From positions 1 to 45,787 of the forward strand of contig JAQTNV010000027.1 in the NCBI GenBank assembly GCA_028713675.1: DNA of 45,787 bases, written 5' to 3'. Positions within the stretch are counted from its first letter, which is position 1. Each line of letters begins with the position of its first letter. Shown here in pieces: positions 30,612 to 40,004 of this stretch. The stretch is from a bacterium (GTDB taxonomy: Bacteria > Desulfobacterota > JAPLJL01). Both the position numbers and the translations under genes were made by a program. The notes under the pieces are model-generated. The model saw only the letters and a program-made list of their open reading frames with translations. It did not search any database and was not told where the DNA came from.

Positions 30612-31706
30612 TTAGGTCCCCACCGCGGTCTCATTGCCCGGAAGCACGATTTCAGACGGCGGCGGCATGTTTTCGGTCAGGTTTTCCGGCCCGAGCAGGA
30701 CGGCGACCCAGCGTGTGCTTTCATGGTTCTCGCAGGCGAACTTCAGCGTCATGGTAAACGGTACGCAGAGAACCACACCGACCAGACCCAGCAGGCTTCC
30801 CCAAAAGATCAACGAGAGGAATACGACCAATGTGGACAGGCCGAGCTTCCGCCCCATGAGCCTTGGCTCGACCACGTTGCCGAGGATGAAATCAACGGCC
30901 AGATATCCGGCCGCGGTGAGCCCGGCCCGGCCGATCCCGAATTGGACCAGGGCAAGAATAACCGCGGGGATCGCGGCGATGATAGAGCCGACATTGGGAA
31001 CATAGTGGAGCAGAAAGGCCAGGAAACCCCAGAGAACCGGAGAATCCACGCCAAGGATATAGAGCCAGATCCCAATCAGAATACCCGCGGTCAGGCTGAT
31101 TAATGTCTTGATGACCATATATCGTTTCATATCATCGAAAAACTTCGTAAATTGGGGAAATAGCTGCCGAGGATCTCCGAGGACGGCGCGGAGCTTGACC
31201 GGGAAGCTGGCGGCTTCGAGCAGGATAAAGGTTACGGTTAACAGGATCAGGACAATGTTCGAGAGCGCGGAGCCCAAACCCCCGAGCATGCCGACCGCCA
31301 GTTTCAACATCGCGGCCGGGCTGACATACTCGAGCAGCATTTTGTCCGTGATCCGCATGCCTTTCCTGGCCAGCAGCGCCTTGAGTGCCAAGATTTGTTC
31401 CTGGATGCGTTGTTGGTATGAAGGCAGGGCATCGAGAAAGCCGTTGAGGGACGTGGCAACCAGGCCGCCGGCGATCAGCAGAACGGTGACCATGCCGGTC
31501 ACCACGATCAAGACCGCAACGATGGCGGGAACACGTTTCCGCTCGAGCCAGAGCACCGGCGGCGTCCCGAGCATAGCGAGGAAAACGGCGACCAGGCAAG
31601 GTACCAGGACCGACTGCGCCTGACTGATGCCCCAGACGATGAACACGATGGCCGCGGCGACGACAAGGACGCGCGGCGCGGGGTGAAGTTTGTCCGGTTC
31701 GGTCAT
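30612..31706 (-). CDS. AI-2E family transporter (PerM-like permease)
   Basis: About 364 residues with seven to eight membrane helices and the family layout: an N-terminal helix pair (VLVVAAAIVFIVWGISQAQS), a long extracytoplasmic segment (about 95-150), then SNIVLILLTVTFILLEA, LLHYVPNVGSIIAAIPAVIL (conserved P-x-x-G-x-x-x-x-x-x-P) and GNVVEPRLMGRKLGLSTLVV (conserved N-x-x-x-P-x-x-x-G). Members export small molecules or exchange ions; only a few relate to AI-2. I chose ATG 31706 over a TTG at 31712. The stop is 6 bases before the POTRA-barrel ATG, making it the first gene of that operon. Confidence 0.9.
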   Translation of the reverse strand: MTEPDKLHPAPRVLVVAAAIVFIVWGISQAQSVLVPCLVAVFLAMLGTPPVLWLERKRVPAIVAVLIVVTGMVTVLLIAGGLVATSLNGFLDALPSYQQRIQEQILALKALLARKGMRITDKMLLEYVSPAAMLKLAVGMLGGLGSALSNIVLILLTVTFILLEAASFPVKLRAVLGDPRQLFPQFTKFFDDMKRYMVIKTLISLTAGILIGIWLYILGVDSPVLWGFLAFLLHYVPNVGSIIAAIPAVILALVQFGIGRAGLTAAGYLAVDFILGNVVEPRLMGRKLGLSTLVVFLSLIFWGSLLGLVGVVLCVPFTMTLKFACENHESTRWVAVLLGPENLTENMPPPSEIVLPGNETAVGT

Positions 31707-31880
31707 GGGCAAATGCCTTCTCGCCGGGTGTGGCGAAGTTGCTCGGTGGCGAAATTGGCATCGCCAGCAGTTGAATTATTAAAGCTTGAAAATCGAAAAC
31801 ACGGTTTTTTCAGCACTCTGCTAGTGCGCGGCATTGGTTGCTTCCGGCGATATTTCCCTTGTGGTATTTTTCCCGGATTT

Positions 31881-33032
31881 TCATTCCCGCAGGTTTTCAC
31901 GAATCGCCCGGAACTCATCTTTAATCTTGCCGAAAACTTCCGTCACCCGGGGATCAAAATGTCTGCCGGAACCACTCAACACCAGGGCACAGGCCTGCTC
32001 ATGTTCTAAAGCCGACCGATAAGGCCGGTGCGAGGTGAGGGCATCGTAAACATCCGCCACCGCCACGATTCGGGCGGATAAAGGAATTCGCTTTCCGGAG
32101 AGGCCTTGAGGGTAGCCGGTGCCGTCCCATTTTTCATGATGCGAAAGCGCGATCTCCATTCCCATATTTATAAACATATTCCCGGGATACTTTTCCGTCA
32201 CCGCTTTCAAGGTGCTGGCCCCCAGGGTGGTATGAACCTTAATTTCCTCGAACTCCTCCGGGGTCAGTGGACCGGGTTTCAGGAGCACCAAGTCGCGTAC
32301 CCCCACCTTTCCGATATCATGCATTGTGCTGGCCTGGGAGACATCTTCGATGTACTCGGAATCCGTCCCACTATGGGATTTGGAATCCGCGCTAAAATGA
32401 GACGCCAGAAGCCGGCTCATCGCCTGCACTCTTTCGATGTGTTTGCCGGTAACGGAGTCGCGCGAATCGGCAAGCTTGGCCAGCGCGAAAATGGTCGCCA
32501 TCTGGGAATCGGTTGTTTTCCGCACCTGCTCCCGGACCAGATCCTGAAGATGGTCGTTCTTGTATTCGAGCTCAACCTGAAGTTGCCGAAGTTTAAGGTG
32601 GGTTTCCACCCGCGCCTGGATTTCCTCGAACTGAAACGGCTTGGTGATGTAATCAACGCCCCCAGCCCGAAAGGCTTCCACCTTGTCTTCAACCCCCCCC
32701 ATCCCGCTCAGAAACAACACCGGGATATCTTTAAGCCGCTCATCTTCTTTCATCTCCCGGCAGACCTCGTAACCGTTCATCCCGGGCATATTGATATCGA
32801 GAATAACGAGATCGGGGGGATCGCTCCGGGCCGAAGCCAGGGCCATTTGCCCTTCCGATATAGGGCGAACCCGGTGACCCTGGATTTTAAGTATCCGGGC
32901 GAGAACCTTCAGATTCGCCTCCTCATCATCGACGACAATGACGCTCCGTCCCGGCGATTTTGCTTCCGCAACAGAACTCTCTTCCAGCTTGATTTCCTGA
33001 TTTTTTACCGGTTCTCTTTCGCAAGTAATCAT
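31881..33032 (-). CDS. Response regulator with HD-GYP c-di-GMP phosphodiesterase domain
   Basis: A 383-residue protein: receiver domain (about 30-150; VIVVDDEEAN, phospho-Asp79 in LVILDINMPGMNG, Lys in YITKPF), a coiled-coil linker (about 150-180) and an HD-GYP domain (about 185-375) with TMHDIGKVGV, LSHHEKWDGTGYPQGLSG and VAVADVYDALTSHRPYR. All metal-binding His/Asp and the GYP loop are present, so it should hydrolyse c-di-GMP when phosphorylated. It lies downstream of the RR/kinase cluster on the same strand and is likely part of that signalling block. The gap upstream contains the GC-rich repeat at 33147. Confidence 0.93.
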   Translation of the reverse strand: MITCEREPVKNQEIKLEESSVAEAKSPGRSVIVVDDEEANLKVLARILKIQGHRVRPISEGQMALASARSDPPDLVILDINMPGMNGYEVCREMKEDERLKDIPVLFLSGMGGVEDKVEAFRAGGVDYITKPFQFEEIQARVETHLKLRQLQVELEYKNDHLQDLVREQVRKTTDSQMATIFALAKLADSRDSVTGKHIERVQAMSRLLASHFSADSKSHSGTDSEYIEDVSQASTMHDIGKVGVRDLVLLKPGPLTPEEFEEIKVHTTLGASTLKAVTEKYPGNMFINMGMEIALSHHEKWDGTGYPQGLSGKRIPLSARIVAVADVYDALTSHRPYRSALEHEQACALVLSGSGRHFDPRVTEVFGKIKDEFRAIRENLRE

Positions 33033-33146
33033 TTTTACCTTTCGTTGGTTTCTTGTTTCTTTGGTTTCCCTGGTTAACTCGAAAACATTCGCGAGGCTTC
33101 CTTCGACTATAATGCCTTGGGATCTAGTCGAAAGATCTTGCCTTCT

Positions 33147-33256
33147 CCCCTCCCTCCGGGCAGGAGGCCCCTACGGGCAGGAAGCCGGCCTGTAAGCCCT
33201 ACGGGCTGGAAGCGGGGCTGGAAGCGGAGTTGGAGGCTTTTCCGAGCCGGAGGCCG
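33147..33256. repeat. Dispersed GC-rich repeat, second copy
   Basis: CTCCGGGCAGGAGGCCCCTA, then GGCCTGTAAGCCCTACGGGC, then TGGAAGCGGGGCTGGAAGCG. Related to 19064-19140. It fills most of the gap between the HD-GYP and response-regulator genes. Confidence 0.6.
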
Positions 33257-33266
33257 CATTCCGCAA

Positions 33267-33800
33267 TTAAATAATGATGGTTCCCTTCTCGTCCTTTTCC
33301 ACTTTGCAGATTTCCGGATACTCCTTTTCCGCTTTGCGAATTCCTGGATACTCTTTCTCCAGGTCTTTCAATATCTGATGCTGTTCCCGAACCTCCGCGG
33401 CCAGGGACCGGTTTTCGCGCTGGAGTTGAAGGTGCTCCAGGGCCAGGCGGATCGTGATCAGCAGATCTTGGTCGTTCCAGGGCTTGGTCAGGAACCGGTA
33501 AACCCCTCCTTCGTTAATGGCCGCGATTGCCGCCTCAAGGTCGGCATGACCGGTCAGGATAATCCGGATGGTGTCCGGGTAATCCATGGCGACCCGCTTC
33601 AGGAACTCGACGCCGTCATGTACCGGCATCTTGAAGTCGCTGATGACAAGATCGACCGGGCTCGCATAAAGCTTGTTCAGTCCCCCCAGCGCGGAACCGG
33701 CGATCATAATTTCATACGGCTCCTTCCGGAGCAACTGGGCCAGGGCGCTCAAGGCATTTACTTCATCATCCACGATAAGAATCTTGTAAGCCTTTTCCAT
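33267..33800 (-). CDS. Response regulator with coiled-coil tail
   Basis: A 177-residue protein: receiver domain (about 5-125: ILIVDDEVNALSALAQLL, phospho-Asp in LVISDFKMPVHDG, Thr/Lys in IILTGHAD and FLTKPW), the subtype common in RpfG/HD-associated receivers. A helical tail follows (EHLQLQRENRSLAAEVREQ) and a repeated acidic/basic unit, LEKEYPGIRKAEKEYPEICK, then VEKDEKGTIII. There is no DNA-binding output domain, so it may act by protein contact. A ggagggcg-type ribosome site precedes the ATG. It lies between the HD-GYP regulator and the hybrid kinase. Confidence 0.9.
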   Translation of the reverse strand: MEKAYKILIVDDEVNALSALAQLLRKEPYEIMIAGSALGGLNKLYASPVDLVISDFKMPVHDGVEFLKRVAMDYPDTIRIILTGHADLEAAIAAINEGGVYRFLTKPWNDQDLLITIRLALEHLQLQRENRSLAAEVREQHQILKDLEKEYPGIRKAEKEYPEICKVEKDEKGTIII

Positions 33801-34006
33801 TTTTCGCCCTCCATCTTTCTTGTCTATTTAGTTCATGATTATTAACGAATGACGATTGACGATTTTAATATCCAATAAACAAAATTTACGATTGTAGATT
33901 GAAGAAACATAAAACCATCCGTATTCCTTGTTTGTAATTCGTCACCAATAGGTTATGTTGGTCATTGTTTTTTGCTTTTCACTTGTCACTCGTCAATCAG
34001 CAATCG
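33801..34006. other. Gap with degenerate word repeats
   Basis: AT-rich, with near-repeats such as acgaatgacgattgacgat and cactcgtcaatcagcaatcg. No gene or terminator recognised. It shows that the word-like repeats also occur in the right half of the window. Confidence 0.4.
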
Positions 34007-35929
34007 TCATTTTTCTTGGATGACTCCTTCCAGCGTTTTTTGAAGTTCTATAAGTGTATATGGTTTTGTCATCACACTGGCAAACCCGTAACTTTTATAA
34101 TTGGTCATGAGGTCGGCGTCGGCATAACCGCTGGAAACGATCAATCTGGCCTCCGGGTCCATTTTTTTGACAATCGCGGCGGCTTCCCGTCCTCCCATTT
34201 TACCGGGGATGGTCAGGTCCATGATCGCCGCGGTATAATCTTTTCCGCTTTCCTTCGCTTTCCGATACATTTCGATCGCCTCTTCCCCGCCGACGGCAAA
34301 ATCCACCCAGTAATCCATGAAACCCAGCAGGCGGCCGAGCGTCTTCCGGATGCTCTCCTCGTCGTCCATCACCAGGATCTTGCCTTTCTCGTTTTCAACC
34401 GGACTGCCGCGGAAGCCGGCCAGGCCGGAGCGGGCCTCTGCATCCGAAGCCAGGGCCGGCAGGTAAACCTCAAAGGTGGTCCCTTTTCCCACCCGGGATT
34501 CAACATTGATATGCCCGTTGTGGCTCTTGATCATCGAGAAAGTAATCGCCAGCCCCAGCCCGCTCCCTTCCTTCTTGGTGGTGAAATAAGGATCAAAGAT
34601 CCTGGCCAGGTTTTGCTCGGGGATGCCCTCTCCCTCATCCTTTACGGATATTCTTACGTACCGTCCCGGTTTCAGAGTCGGCGATGATTTTCCCCCGTCA
34701 AACACATTCTCGCCCCGGATCTCGAGGAGCCCGCCTTTATTCATGGCCTGCTTGGCGTTCATCACCAGGTTCTCGAAAACCTGGTAAATCTGCCCGGCAT
34801 CGGCCTCGATGGGCCAAAGGTCGTCCGACAGGATGAATCGGGAGCCGATGTTCGAGCCGGTTAAAATAAAACCGGTCACTTCCCGCAAGAGCTTGGCCAG
34901 GGAGGTGGATTCCCGGACCTGGCTCCCGCCCCGGGCGAAAAGCAGCAACTGCTTGATCAGGTCCCGGGCCCGGATCGAGGCCTGCTCGGCGTCCACGATC
35001 GCCTCCAGGGCTTCCTCCCCCGGCTTGCTCAGGTGCCTGGCGATCGAGATGTTGGCCATGATCCCGGTTAAAATATTGTTGAAATCGTGGGCGATCCCGC
35101 CGGCCAAAAGGGAAAGGGATTCCAGCTTGCTGACCTTCAGCAATTCCTTTTCCATCCGCTTGCGGTCGGTGATATCCAAAACCCCGGCGATGGCTCCGCT
35201 GAAGTTGCCCTCAGTATCGGTAATCGGGGATGTTACAAATAAAGCAAACCAGTGACTTCCGTCTTTTTTGACAAACTCAAAATCATGCTGTTCTTTAATT
35301 CCCTGGCTTTGCTTTTCCAGCTGTTTTTGGGCCGACTCCCTGTCCCGTTCTTCCATAAACTCGAACAAGTGCCGGCCGGCCATTTCCTCCACGGTATACC
35401 CGAGCATCTCCGCCATTCTCCGGTTGGCGAAAGTGGTGCGGGCGTTCGCGTCAATAACCCAGATCCCCTCTTGCATGGACTCAATCAGCAGGCGGTATTT
35501 TTCCTCGCTCCTGCGCAGCGCTTCCCGGTCCCTTTTTCTTTCGATCGCGTAAAATATCGCCCTCCGCAGAATCCGGGCGTCGATTTCGCCCTTGACCAGG
35601 TAATCCTGCGCCCCTTCCCGAAGGGCCTTAATCGCAGTATCCTCGCTGTCCAGCCCGGTGAGGACGATAATCGGAAGTTTTTCCACCTGGGTTTTGGCCT
35701 TGGCCTTGACCTTGACCAGGGTGTCTAATCCCTGGGCATCGGGCAAACCCAGATCGATGAAAATTACGTCAAAATCATTTTGTTCGAGGAGATTAACGCA
35801 GGCTTTCAGACTATCGGCCTGGACGAGCGTAAATTTTCCGTTCAGGGCCTCCTGCAACTGCTCCCGGATCATCCGGGCGTCGCCCGGGTTGTCTTCGACC
35901 AGAAGGATTTTGGTTTCGTTCGAGGTCAT
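34007..35929 (-). CDS. Hybrid sensor histidine kinase (REC-PAS-HisKA-HATPase-REC)
   Basis: A 640-residue soluble kinase. Domains: N-terminal receiver (about 5-128, phospho-Asp59 in [14 protein letters not shown]), PAS (about 142-258), HisKA (about 268-335, His281 in [15 protein letters not shown]), HATPase (about 380-495; [11 protein letters not shown]-box, [25 protein letters not shown]) and a C-terminal receiver (about 515-635; [14 protein letters not shown]). No membrane segment. Its ATG overlaps the stop of the upstream Rcp1-type regulator (ATGA), so it is translationally coupled to that pair. It probably forms a phosphorelay with them and the triple-PAS kinase. Confidence 0.94.
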   Translation of the reverse strand: MTSNETKILLVEDNPGDARMIREQLQEALNGKFTLVQADSLKACVNLLEQNDFDVIFIDLGLPDAQGLDTLVKVKAKAKTQVEKLPIIVLTGLDSEDTAIKALREGAQDYLVKGEIDARILRRAIFYAIERKRDREALRRSEEKYRLLIESMQEGIWVIDANARTTFANRRMAEMLGYTVEEMAGRHLFEFMEERDRESAQKQLEKQSQGIKEQHDFEFVKKDGSHWFALFVTSPITDTEGNFSGAIAGVLDITDRKRMEKELLKVSKLESLSLLAGGIAHDFNNILTGIMANISIARHLSKPGEEALEAIVDAEQASIRARDLIKQLLLFARGGSQVRESTSLAKLLREVTGFILTGSNIGSRFILSDDLWPIEADAGQIYQVFENLVMNAKQAMNKGGLLEIRGENVFDGGKSSPTLKPGRYVRISVKDEGEGIPEQNLARIFDPYFTTKKEGSGLGLAITFSMIKSHNGHINVESRVGKGTTFEVYLPALASDAEARSGLAGFRGSPVENEKGKILVMDDEESIRKTLGRLLGFMDYWVDFAVGGEEAIEMYRKAKESGKDYTAAIMDLTIPGKMGGREAAAIVKKMDPEARLIVSSGYADADLMTNYKSYGFASVMTKPYTLIELQKTLEGVIQEK

Positions 35930-36369
35930 TTATGTCTTTTGGGCGGCAATTTGACAATGGATACCCAGAAATTCTCGACCGCCTCTATCATCGCGATGAA
36001 CTGCGTCAGGTCAACCGGTTTGGTGATATAGCAATTCGCATGCAGGTTATATGATTTCCAGATGTCCTGCTCGTCCCGGGAGGTGGTTAAAACCACCACC
36101 GGAATCCGCTTTAAATCCGGATCCGACTTGATTTCGGCCAGCACTTCCCTCCCGTCTTTTCTCGGCAGGTTCAGATCGAGAAGAATCAGATCCGGCGGGG
36201 GAGCGTCCTTGAAAACCCCGTTTTTATGCAAAAAGTCCATCGCTTCCACCCCGTCCTTCGCCACGCTCAACTTATTGAGAATCTTCGCTTCCTTCAGCAC
36301 CTCGATGGTCAGGCGCACGTCACCCGGGTTATCTTCGATCAGCAGGATTTTGGTGTCATTCGCGGTCAT
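35926..36369 (-). CDS. Rcp1-type single-domain response regulator, copy B
   Basis: A 147-residue receiver of the Rcp1/phytochrome-partner class: [20 protein letters not shown], phospho-Asp in [30 protein letters not shown] and [12 protein letters not shown]. No output domain. It is nearly identical to the gene just upstream (36366-36821), so it arose by a recent tandem duplication. It overlaps both neighbours by four bases (ATGA), which indicates strict co-translation. Confidence 0.93.
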   Translation of the reverse strand: MTANDTKILLIEDNPGDVRLTIEVLKEAKILNKLSVAKDGVEAMDFLHKNGVFKDAPPPDLILLDLNLPRKDGREVLAEIKSDPDLKRIPVVVLTTSRDEQDIWKSYNLHANCYITKPVDLTQFIAMIEAVENFWVSIVKLPPKRHK

Positions 36370-36821
36370 GGGCGTATTTTGGGCGGCAATTTGACAATGG
36401 ATACCCAGAAATTCTCGACCGCCTTTACCACCGCGATGAACTGCGTCAGGTCAACCGGCTTGGTGATATAGCAATTCGCATGCAGGTTATATGATTTCAA
36501 GATGTCATGCTCGTCCTGGGAGGTGGTTAAAATCACCACCGGAATCCGCTTTAAATCCGGATCCGACTTGATTTCGGCCAGCACTTCCCTCCCGTCTTTT
36601 CTCGGCAGGTTCAGATCGAGAAGAACCAGGTCCGGCAGGGGAGCGTCCTGGAATTCCCCCTTTTTATGCAAAAAGTCCATCGCCTCCACCCCGTCCTTCG
36701 CCACGCTCAACTTATTGAGAATCTTCGCTTCCTTCAGCACCTCGATGGTCAGGCGCACGTCACCCGGGTTGTCCTCTACGAGCAGGACGTCCACCAGTTT
36801 TGTAACAGAATCGTTTTCCAT
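36366..36821 (-). CDS. Rcp1-type single-domain response regulator, copy A
   Basis: A 151-residue receiver from ATG 36821, chosen because aaaggagg lies upstream; a longer frame to 36896 overlaps the kinase gene. It has [37 protein letters not shown] and [20 protein letters not shown]. It differs from copy B at only a handful of positions after the first ten residues. It begins 14 bases after the stop of the triple-PAS kinase, its likely phosphodonor, since Rcp1 regulators pair with phytochrome-like kinases. Confidence 0.93.
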   Translation of the reverse strand: MENDSVTKLVDVLLVEDNPGDVRLTIEVLKEAKILNKLSVAKDGVEAMDFLHKKGEFQDAPLPDLVLLDLNLPRKDGREVLAEIKSDPDLKRIPVVILTTSQDEHDILKSYNLHANCYITKPVDLTQFIAVVKAVENFWVSIVKLPPKIRP

Positions 36822-36835
36822 CGTTTTTTCCTCCT

Positions 36836-38872
36836 TTACGCTGCGGGTAGGGTGAAATAAAAGGTCGTTCCTTTCCCTGGTTCGGACTCGATCCAAATTT
36901 TACCTCGATGCCTTTCCACTATCTTTTTACACATTGCCAGCCCTATTCCGGTGCCGGGATACCGATCCGTGCCGTGCAAGCGCTGGAAAACCACGAAAAC
37001 CCGTTCAAAATATTGGGGATCAATCCCGATCCCGTTATCCCGAATCGAGAATATATAAGACCCATTCTGCGGTTTGCAGGAGATATGAATCCGGGGAGCG
37101 TCTTCGCCCTGGAACTTGATCGCGTTTTCCATCAGGTTTTGAAACAATCGGACCAACTGTGTTTCATCCCCCTTCACCAGGGGCAGGGAATCGCTGGTTA
37201 TTTCCGCATTTTTTTCCTTGATCGCCACGCCGAGGTTGGTCAAAACCGTGCTCAAAACCACCTGGCAGTCAACCTGTACCGGATCTTTCCCCCGGGTTGC
37301 CAGGCGCGATAAAATCAAGAGATCGTTGATCATTGTTTTCATCCGCATGGCCCCGTTTACCGCGTAGCCGATGAATTCATCGGCGTCGCTGTCGAGCTTT
37401 CCTTTATAGCGTTTTTCGATCAACTGCAGGTAGCTGGCCACCATTCGCAGAGGCTCCTGCAGGTCATGGGAAGCGACATAGGCGAACTGCTCGAGTTCGG
37501 TGTTGGACCTCTTTAAGTCCTCGAGCGTCTGCTTTAAAAGCGCTTCCGCCCGTACCCGCTCGGTGATGTCGCGCTCGGTGGAAGCGATCCCGATCGGCTT
37601 TCCGGTATCATCCACCAGTTTCGTTACGGTCTTCCAGATATCTAAAATGCGGCCGTCTTTGGTTATTCGTTGGGTCTCAAATGAGGTGATCTCCTCTCCC
37701 GCGATCAGGCGGCGGAGAAAATCCTTTTGCTCCGCCACTTTGTCGGGAGGCGTGAGACGCCCGATGTTTGCCTGCAGCGCCTCTGACTCGCTATAGCCAT
37801 ACATCTTTTCCGCGCCGCGGTTCCAGGCGGTGATCCGGCCTTCAAAATCCTGGATCGTGATCGCGTCGTTGGAGTCCCGCACCACCGTCACCATGCGGCT
37901 GGCTTCCTCCGTCTCCCGCTTTCGCTCGGTGATGTCGCGCTCGGTGGAGGCAATCCCGATTACTTTTCCCGCCGCGTCCACCAATTTCGTTACGACCATC
38001 CAGACGTCGACCAGGCGGCCGTCTTTGGTCAACCGCTGGGTCTCAAACGAGGTGATCTCCTCTCCCGCGATCAGGCGGCGGAGAAAATCCTTTTGCTCCG
38101 CCTCTTTGTCGGGAGGCGTGAGACGCCCGATGTTTGCCTGCAGCGCCTCTGACTCGCTATAGCCATACATCTTTTCCGCGCCGCGGTTCCAGGCGATGAT
38201 CCGTCCCTCCAAATCCTGGATCGTGATCGCATCGTTGGAGTCGCGTACCACCGTCGCCAAGCGTCTTCTCCTCGCGTCCTCCTTCTTGCGCTCGGTGATA
38301 TCGCGCTCGATGGAGGCAATCCCAATCGGCTTTCCAGCGTCATCCACCAGTTTCGTCACGGTCATCCAGATGTCGAAAATCCGGCCGTCTTTGGTCAACC
38401 GCTGGGTCTCAAACGAGGCGATCTTCTCACCCGCGATCAGCCGGCGGAGAAAATCCTTTTGCTCCGCCTCTTTGTCGGGAGGCGTGAGGCTTCCGATGTT
38501 CATCCGCAGCGCCTCTTCCTCGCTATAGCCGTACATTTTTTCCGCGCCGCGGTTCCAGGCCGTGATCTGTCCTTCAAAATCCTGGACCGTAACCGCATCG
38601 TTGGAGTCCCGCACCACTGTCGCCAAGCGCCTGATCTTCGCTTCCTCCCGTTTGTGCTCGGCTGATCTTTCAGAAGCTGCGATCAGATCAAGATTCTCAA
38701 ACTTGACCATCCTCTTTTGCACCCTGGCTAATTCACCAAGAAGCTCAAGCTTGGTCAGGCTTTTATCTTTGGGCAAAGATGAGCCTTTCCTCTTGGCTTT
38801 TAAGGATTTTTTCTTTGAATAGGCGGTGATTATACTTTTCCCGTTTTTCATGGAATCAATTATTGAAAGCAT
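36836..38872 (-). CDS. Triple-PAS sensor histidine kinase (phytochrome-kinase type)
   Basis: 678 residues: a basic N terminus (to about 75), three tandem PAS/PAC domains (about 81-197, 203-319, 325-441), HisKA (about 455-525, His469 in [20 protein letters not shown]) and HATPase (about 560-678; [33 protein letters not shown]). The HisKA/HATPase type is that of bacteriophytochrome-like kinases. No membrane helices, so it senses cytoplasmic signals. The three PAS units are unusually alike ([14 protein letters not shown] in all). Starts at 38872 or 38851 are possible; neither has a clear ribosome site. It heads the operon with two Rcp1-type regulators and the hybrid kinase. Confidence 0.93.
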   Translation of the reverse strand: MLSIIDSMKNGKSIITAYSKKKSLKAKRKGSSLPKDKSLTKLELLGELARVQKRMVKFENLDLIAASERSAEHKREEAKIRRLATVVRDSNDAVTVQDFEGQITAWNRGAEKMYGYSEEEALRMNIGSLTPPDKEAEQKDFLRRLIAGEKIASFETQRLTKDGRIFDIWMTVTKLVDDAGKPIGIASIERDITERKKEDARRRRLATVVRDSNDAITIQDLEGRIIAWNRGAEKMYGYSESEALQANIGRLTPPDKEAEQKDFLRRLIAGEEITSFETQRLTKDGRLVDVWMVVTKLVDAAGKVIGIASTERDITERKRETEEASRMVTVVRDSNDAITIQDFEGRITAWNRGAEKMYGYSESEALQANIGRLTPPDKVAEQKDFLRRLIAGEEITSFETQRITKDGRILDIWKTVTKLVDDTGKPIGIASTERDITERVRAEALLKQTLEDLKRSNTELEQFAYVASHDLQEPLRMVASYLQLIEKRYKGKLDSDADEFIGYAVNGAMRMKTMINDLLILSRLATRGKDPVQVDCQVVLSTVLTNLGVAIKEKNAEITSDSLPLVKGDETQLVRLFQNLMENAIKFQGEDAPRIHISCKPQNGSYIFSIRDNGIGIDPQYFERVFVVFQRLHGTDRYPGTGIGLAMCKKIVERHRGKIWIESEPGKGTTFYFTLPAA
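37549..38632. repeat. Three tandem ~366-bp intragenic repeats encoding PAS domains
   Basis: Blocks at about 38632-38281, 38266-37915 and 37900-37549 share long near-identical DNA, for example the stretch around gcgatcaggcggcggagaaa. Periodicity is about 122 codons. The second and third units are the most alike, so the duplication is recent. Confidence 0.85.
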
Positions 38873-38950
38873 TTTTCAGGCCGAATATTTTTTATCATTA
38901 CGAACAAATCAATTTCCGTTTTGGTCCCGGCTTCCGGCCGGCCGCGCCTT

Positions 38951-39493
38951 TTAGAACCGGAAGCGGACCCCGAGGGCGAAATCGGGGTCGTAGAAGGCGG
39001 CCGGATCCGGAACGAGGAAGATGACGCCGACCGGGGCCAGCTCTAAGAACAGGTCAATCGGGGCCTCGCGGAAGGACAACCGAAGGCCCACGAGCCCCCG
39101 CGCTCCAAACCCGGCGTAGGATTGGTCGTTGTAGAAGCTGTACTCACGGCTGGGCCTATACGCGTAATATCTGCCCGTGAACCACTCGGCCTTACCGCCG
39201 ACGCCGAAGTAGAACCGGAGCAACGCCGTGGGATTGTCACGGAGTAAATCCCCCCCCGTATCGTGGGTCCAGTCCACCATCGCGACCATCGAGTCCCCAG
39301 GGAAGAACCCGAATCCGAAATGGGCCTGGACCGCATTGCGCTCACCGAAACCGGCACGCAGGGTGAAGCCGGTCGGGTCGCCCAGGACAACGCCCAAGGA
39401 GAAGCCGTTCTGGACAGGCGTCTGAGCGCCGGCCGCAGCCGGCACGATGGTTAAAGCGAACAGCAGAACTCCTGCCACTAACAAATGTTTCAT
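38951..39493 (-). CDS. Small outer-membrane beta-barrel protein (180 aa), paralogue
   Basis: Signal peptide MKHLLVAGVLLFALTIVPAA (cleavage after GAQ), then barrel strands: NGFSLGVVLGDPTGFTLRAG, NAVQAHFGFGFFPGD, LLRFYFGVGGKAEWF, ARGLVGLRLSFREAPIDLFL and DFALGVRFRF with C-terminal Phe. It is the same length as, and shares a motif order with, the 14944-15486 protein. A perfect aaaggagg site precedes the ATG, which overlaps the stop of the lmo0937-type gene (ATGA). It is probably a small eight-stranded barrel; function unknown. It sits between the sensor kinase and the CsbD/lmo0937 stress genes. Confidence 0.8.
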   Translation of the reverse strand: MKHLLVAGVLLFALTIVPAAAGAQTPVQNGFSLGVVLGDPTGFTLRAGFGERNAVQAHFGFGFFPGDSMVAMVDWTHDTGGDLLRDNPTALLRFYFGVGGKAEWFTGRYYAYRPSREYSFYNDQSYAGFGARGLVGLRLSFREAPIDLFLELAPVGVIFLVPDPAAFYDPDFALGVRFRF

Positions 39494-39681
39494 TGAATCC
39501 TCCTTTTATTAAATATCGGTTTTCCTAATCCGCTGGCGCGGCCTGGACCTTTGATGATCCGAACTAAGAGCAGAACAACCGCCACGACCAGCAGCATGTG
39601 GATGAATCCACCCAGCGCGTGGGAGGTGACCAATCCGAGTGCCCAGAGCAACACTAAAATGATGGCGATGGTCCACAGCAT
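39490..39681 (-). CDS. lmo0937-family small membrane protein
   Basis: A 63-residue peptide from ATG 39681 (a TTG at 39699 is an upstream alternative). MLWTIAIILVLLWALGLVTS followed by HALGGFIHMLLVVAVVLLLV is the two-helix signature of the lmo0937 family, tiny inner-membrane proteins often found with stress genes. It has an extra basic tail (RIIKGPGRASGLGKPIFNKR) longer than the usual ~50-residue form; this tail overlaps the ribosome site of the barrel gene downstream, and the stop overlaps its ATG, suggesting translational coupling. Confidence 0.85.
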   Translation of the reverse strand: MLWTIAIILVLLWALGLVTSHALGGFIHMLLVVAVVLLLVRIIKGPGRASGLGKPIFNKRRIQ

Positions 39682-39745
39682 AACTTCACTTTTTTCCAAT
39701 TGGTTCGTCAGTTTCTTAAAGGCAAATTCAAGATCGCTACCGGCG

Positions 39746-39801
39746 GGACAGAGTGCCCGGGAGCGAAGCGCGCTGCGCCGCGCCCCCGGGCCGACTTGTC
39801 C
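39746..39801 (-). terminator. Long GC-rich stem-loop between CsbD and lmo0937 genes
   Basis: GGACAaGTcgGcCCCGGG-type stem (GGACA...TGTCC outer, CCCGGG...CCCGGG inner) enclosing a gcgc-rich loop. There is no U tract, so it may be an attenuator or mRNA-stabilising structure rather than a full terminator. Confidence 0.4.
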
Positions 39802-39809
39802 GTCTGTGA

Positions 39810-40004
39810 TTATTTCAGGTGAAGCTGGTCAAGCTTCGTCTTAATCGCTTCCTTGGTATCGCCGAACTTCTCCTGGATGACACCGTAGAGCTTGTCTACG
39901 GAGCCTTCCGCCTTGGTGAAGTCGTCGTCCGTGAGTTCGCCCCAGGCCTTCTTCGCCCGGCCTTTAATCTGATCCCACTTGCCTTTTGCCTGATCCTGGT
40001 TCAT
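39810..40004 (-). CDS. CsbD-family general stress protein
   Basis: A 64-residue hydrophilic protein: MNQDQAKGKWDQIKGRAKKA, then WGELTDDDFTKAEGSVDKLYG and IQEKFGDTKEAIKTKLDQ, the full CsbD domain. CsbD-like proteins are abundant under general stress in many bacteria; mechanism unknown. An aaaggagaaacac ribosome site lies just before the ATG. It is followed by a GC-rich stem-loop and then the lmo0937-type gene, a pairing common in stress clusters. Confidence 0.95.
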   Translation of the reverse strand: MNQDQAKGKWDQIKGRAKKAWGELTDDDFTKAEGSVDKLYGVIQEKFGDTKEAIKTKLDQLHLK

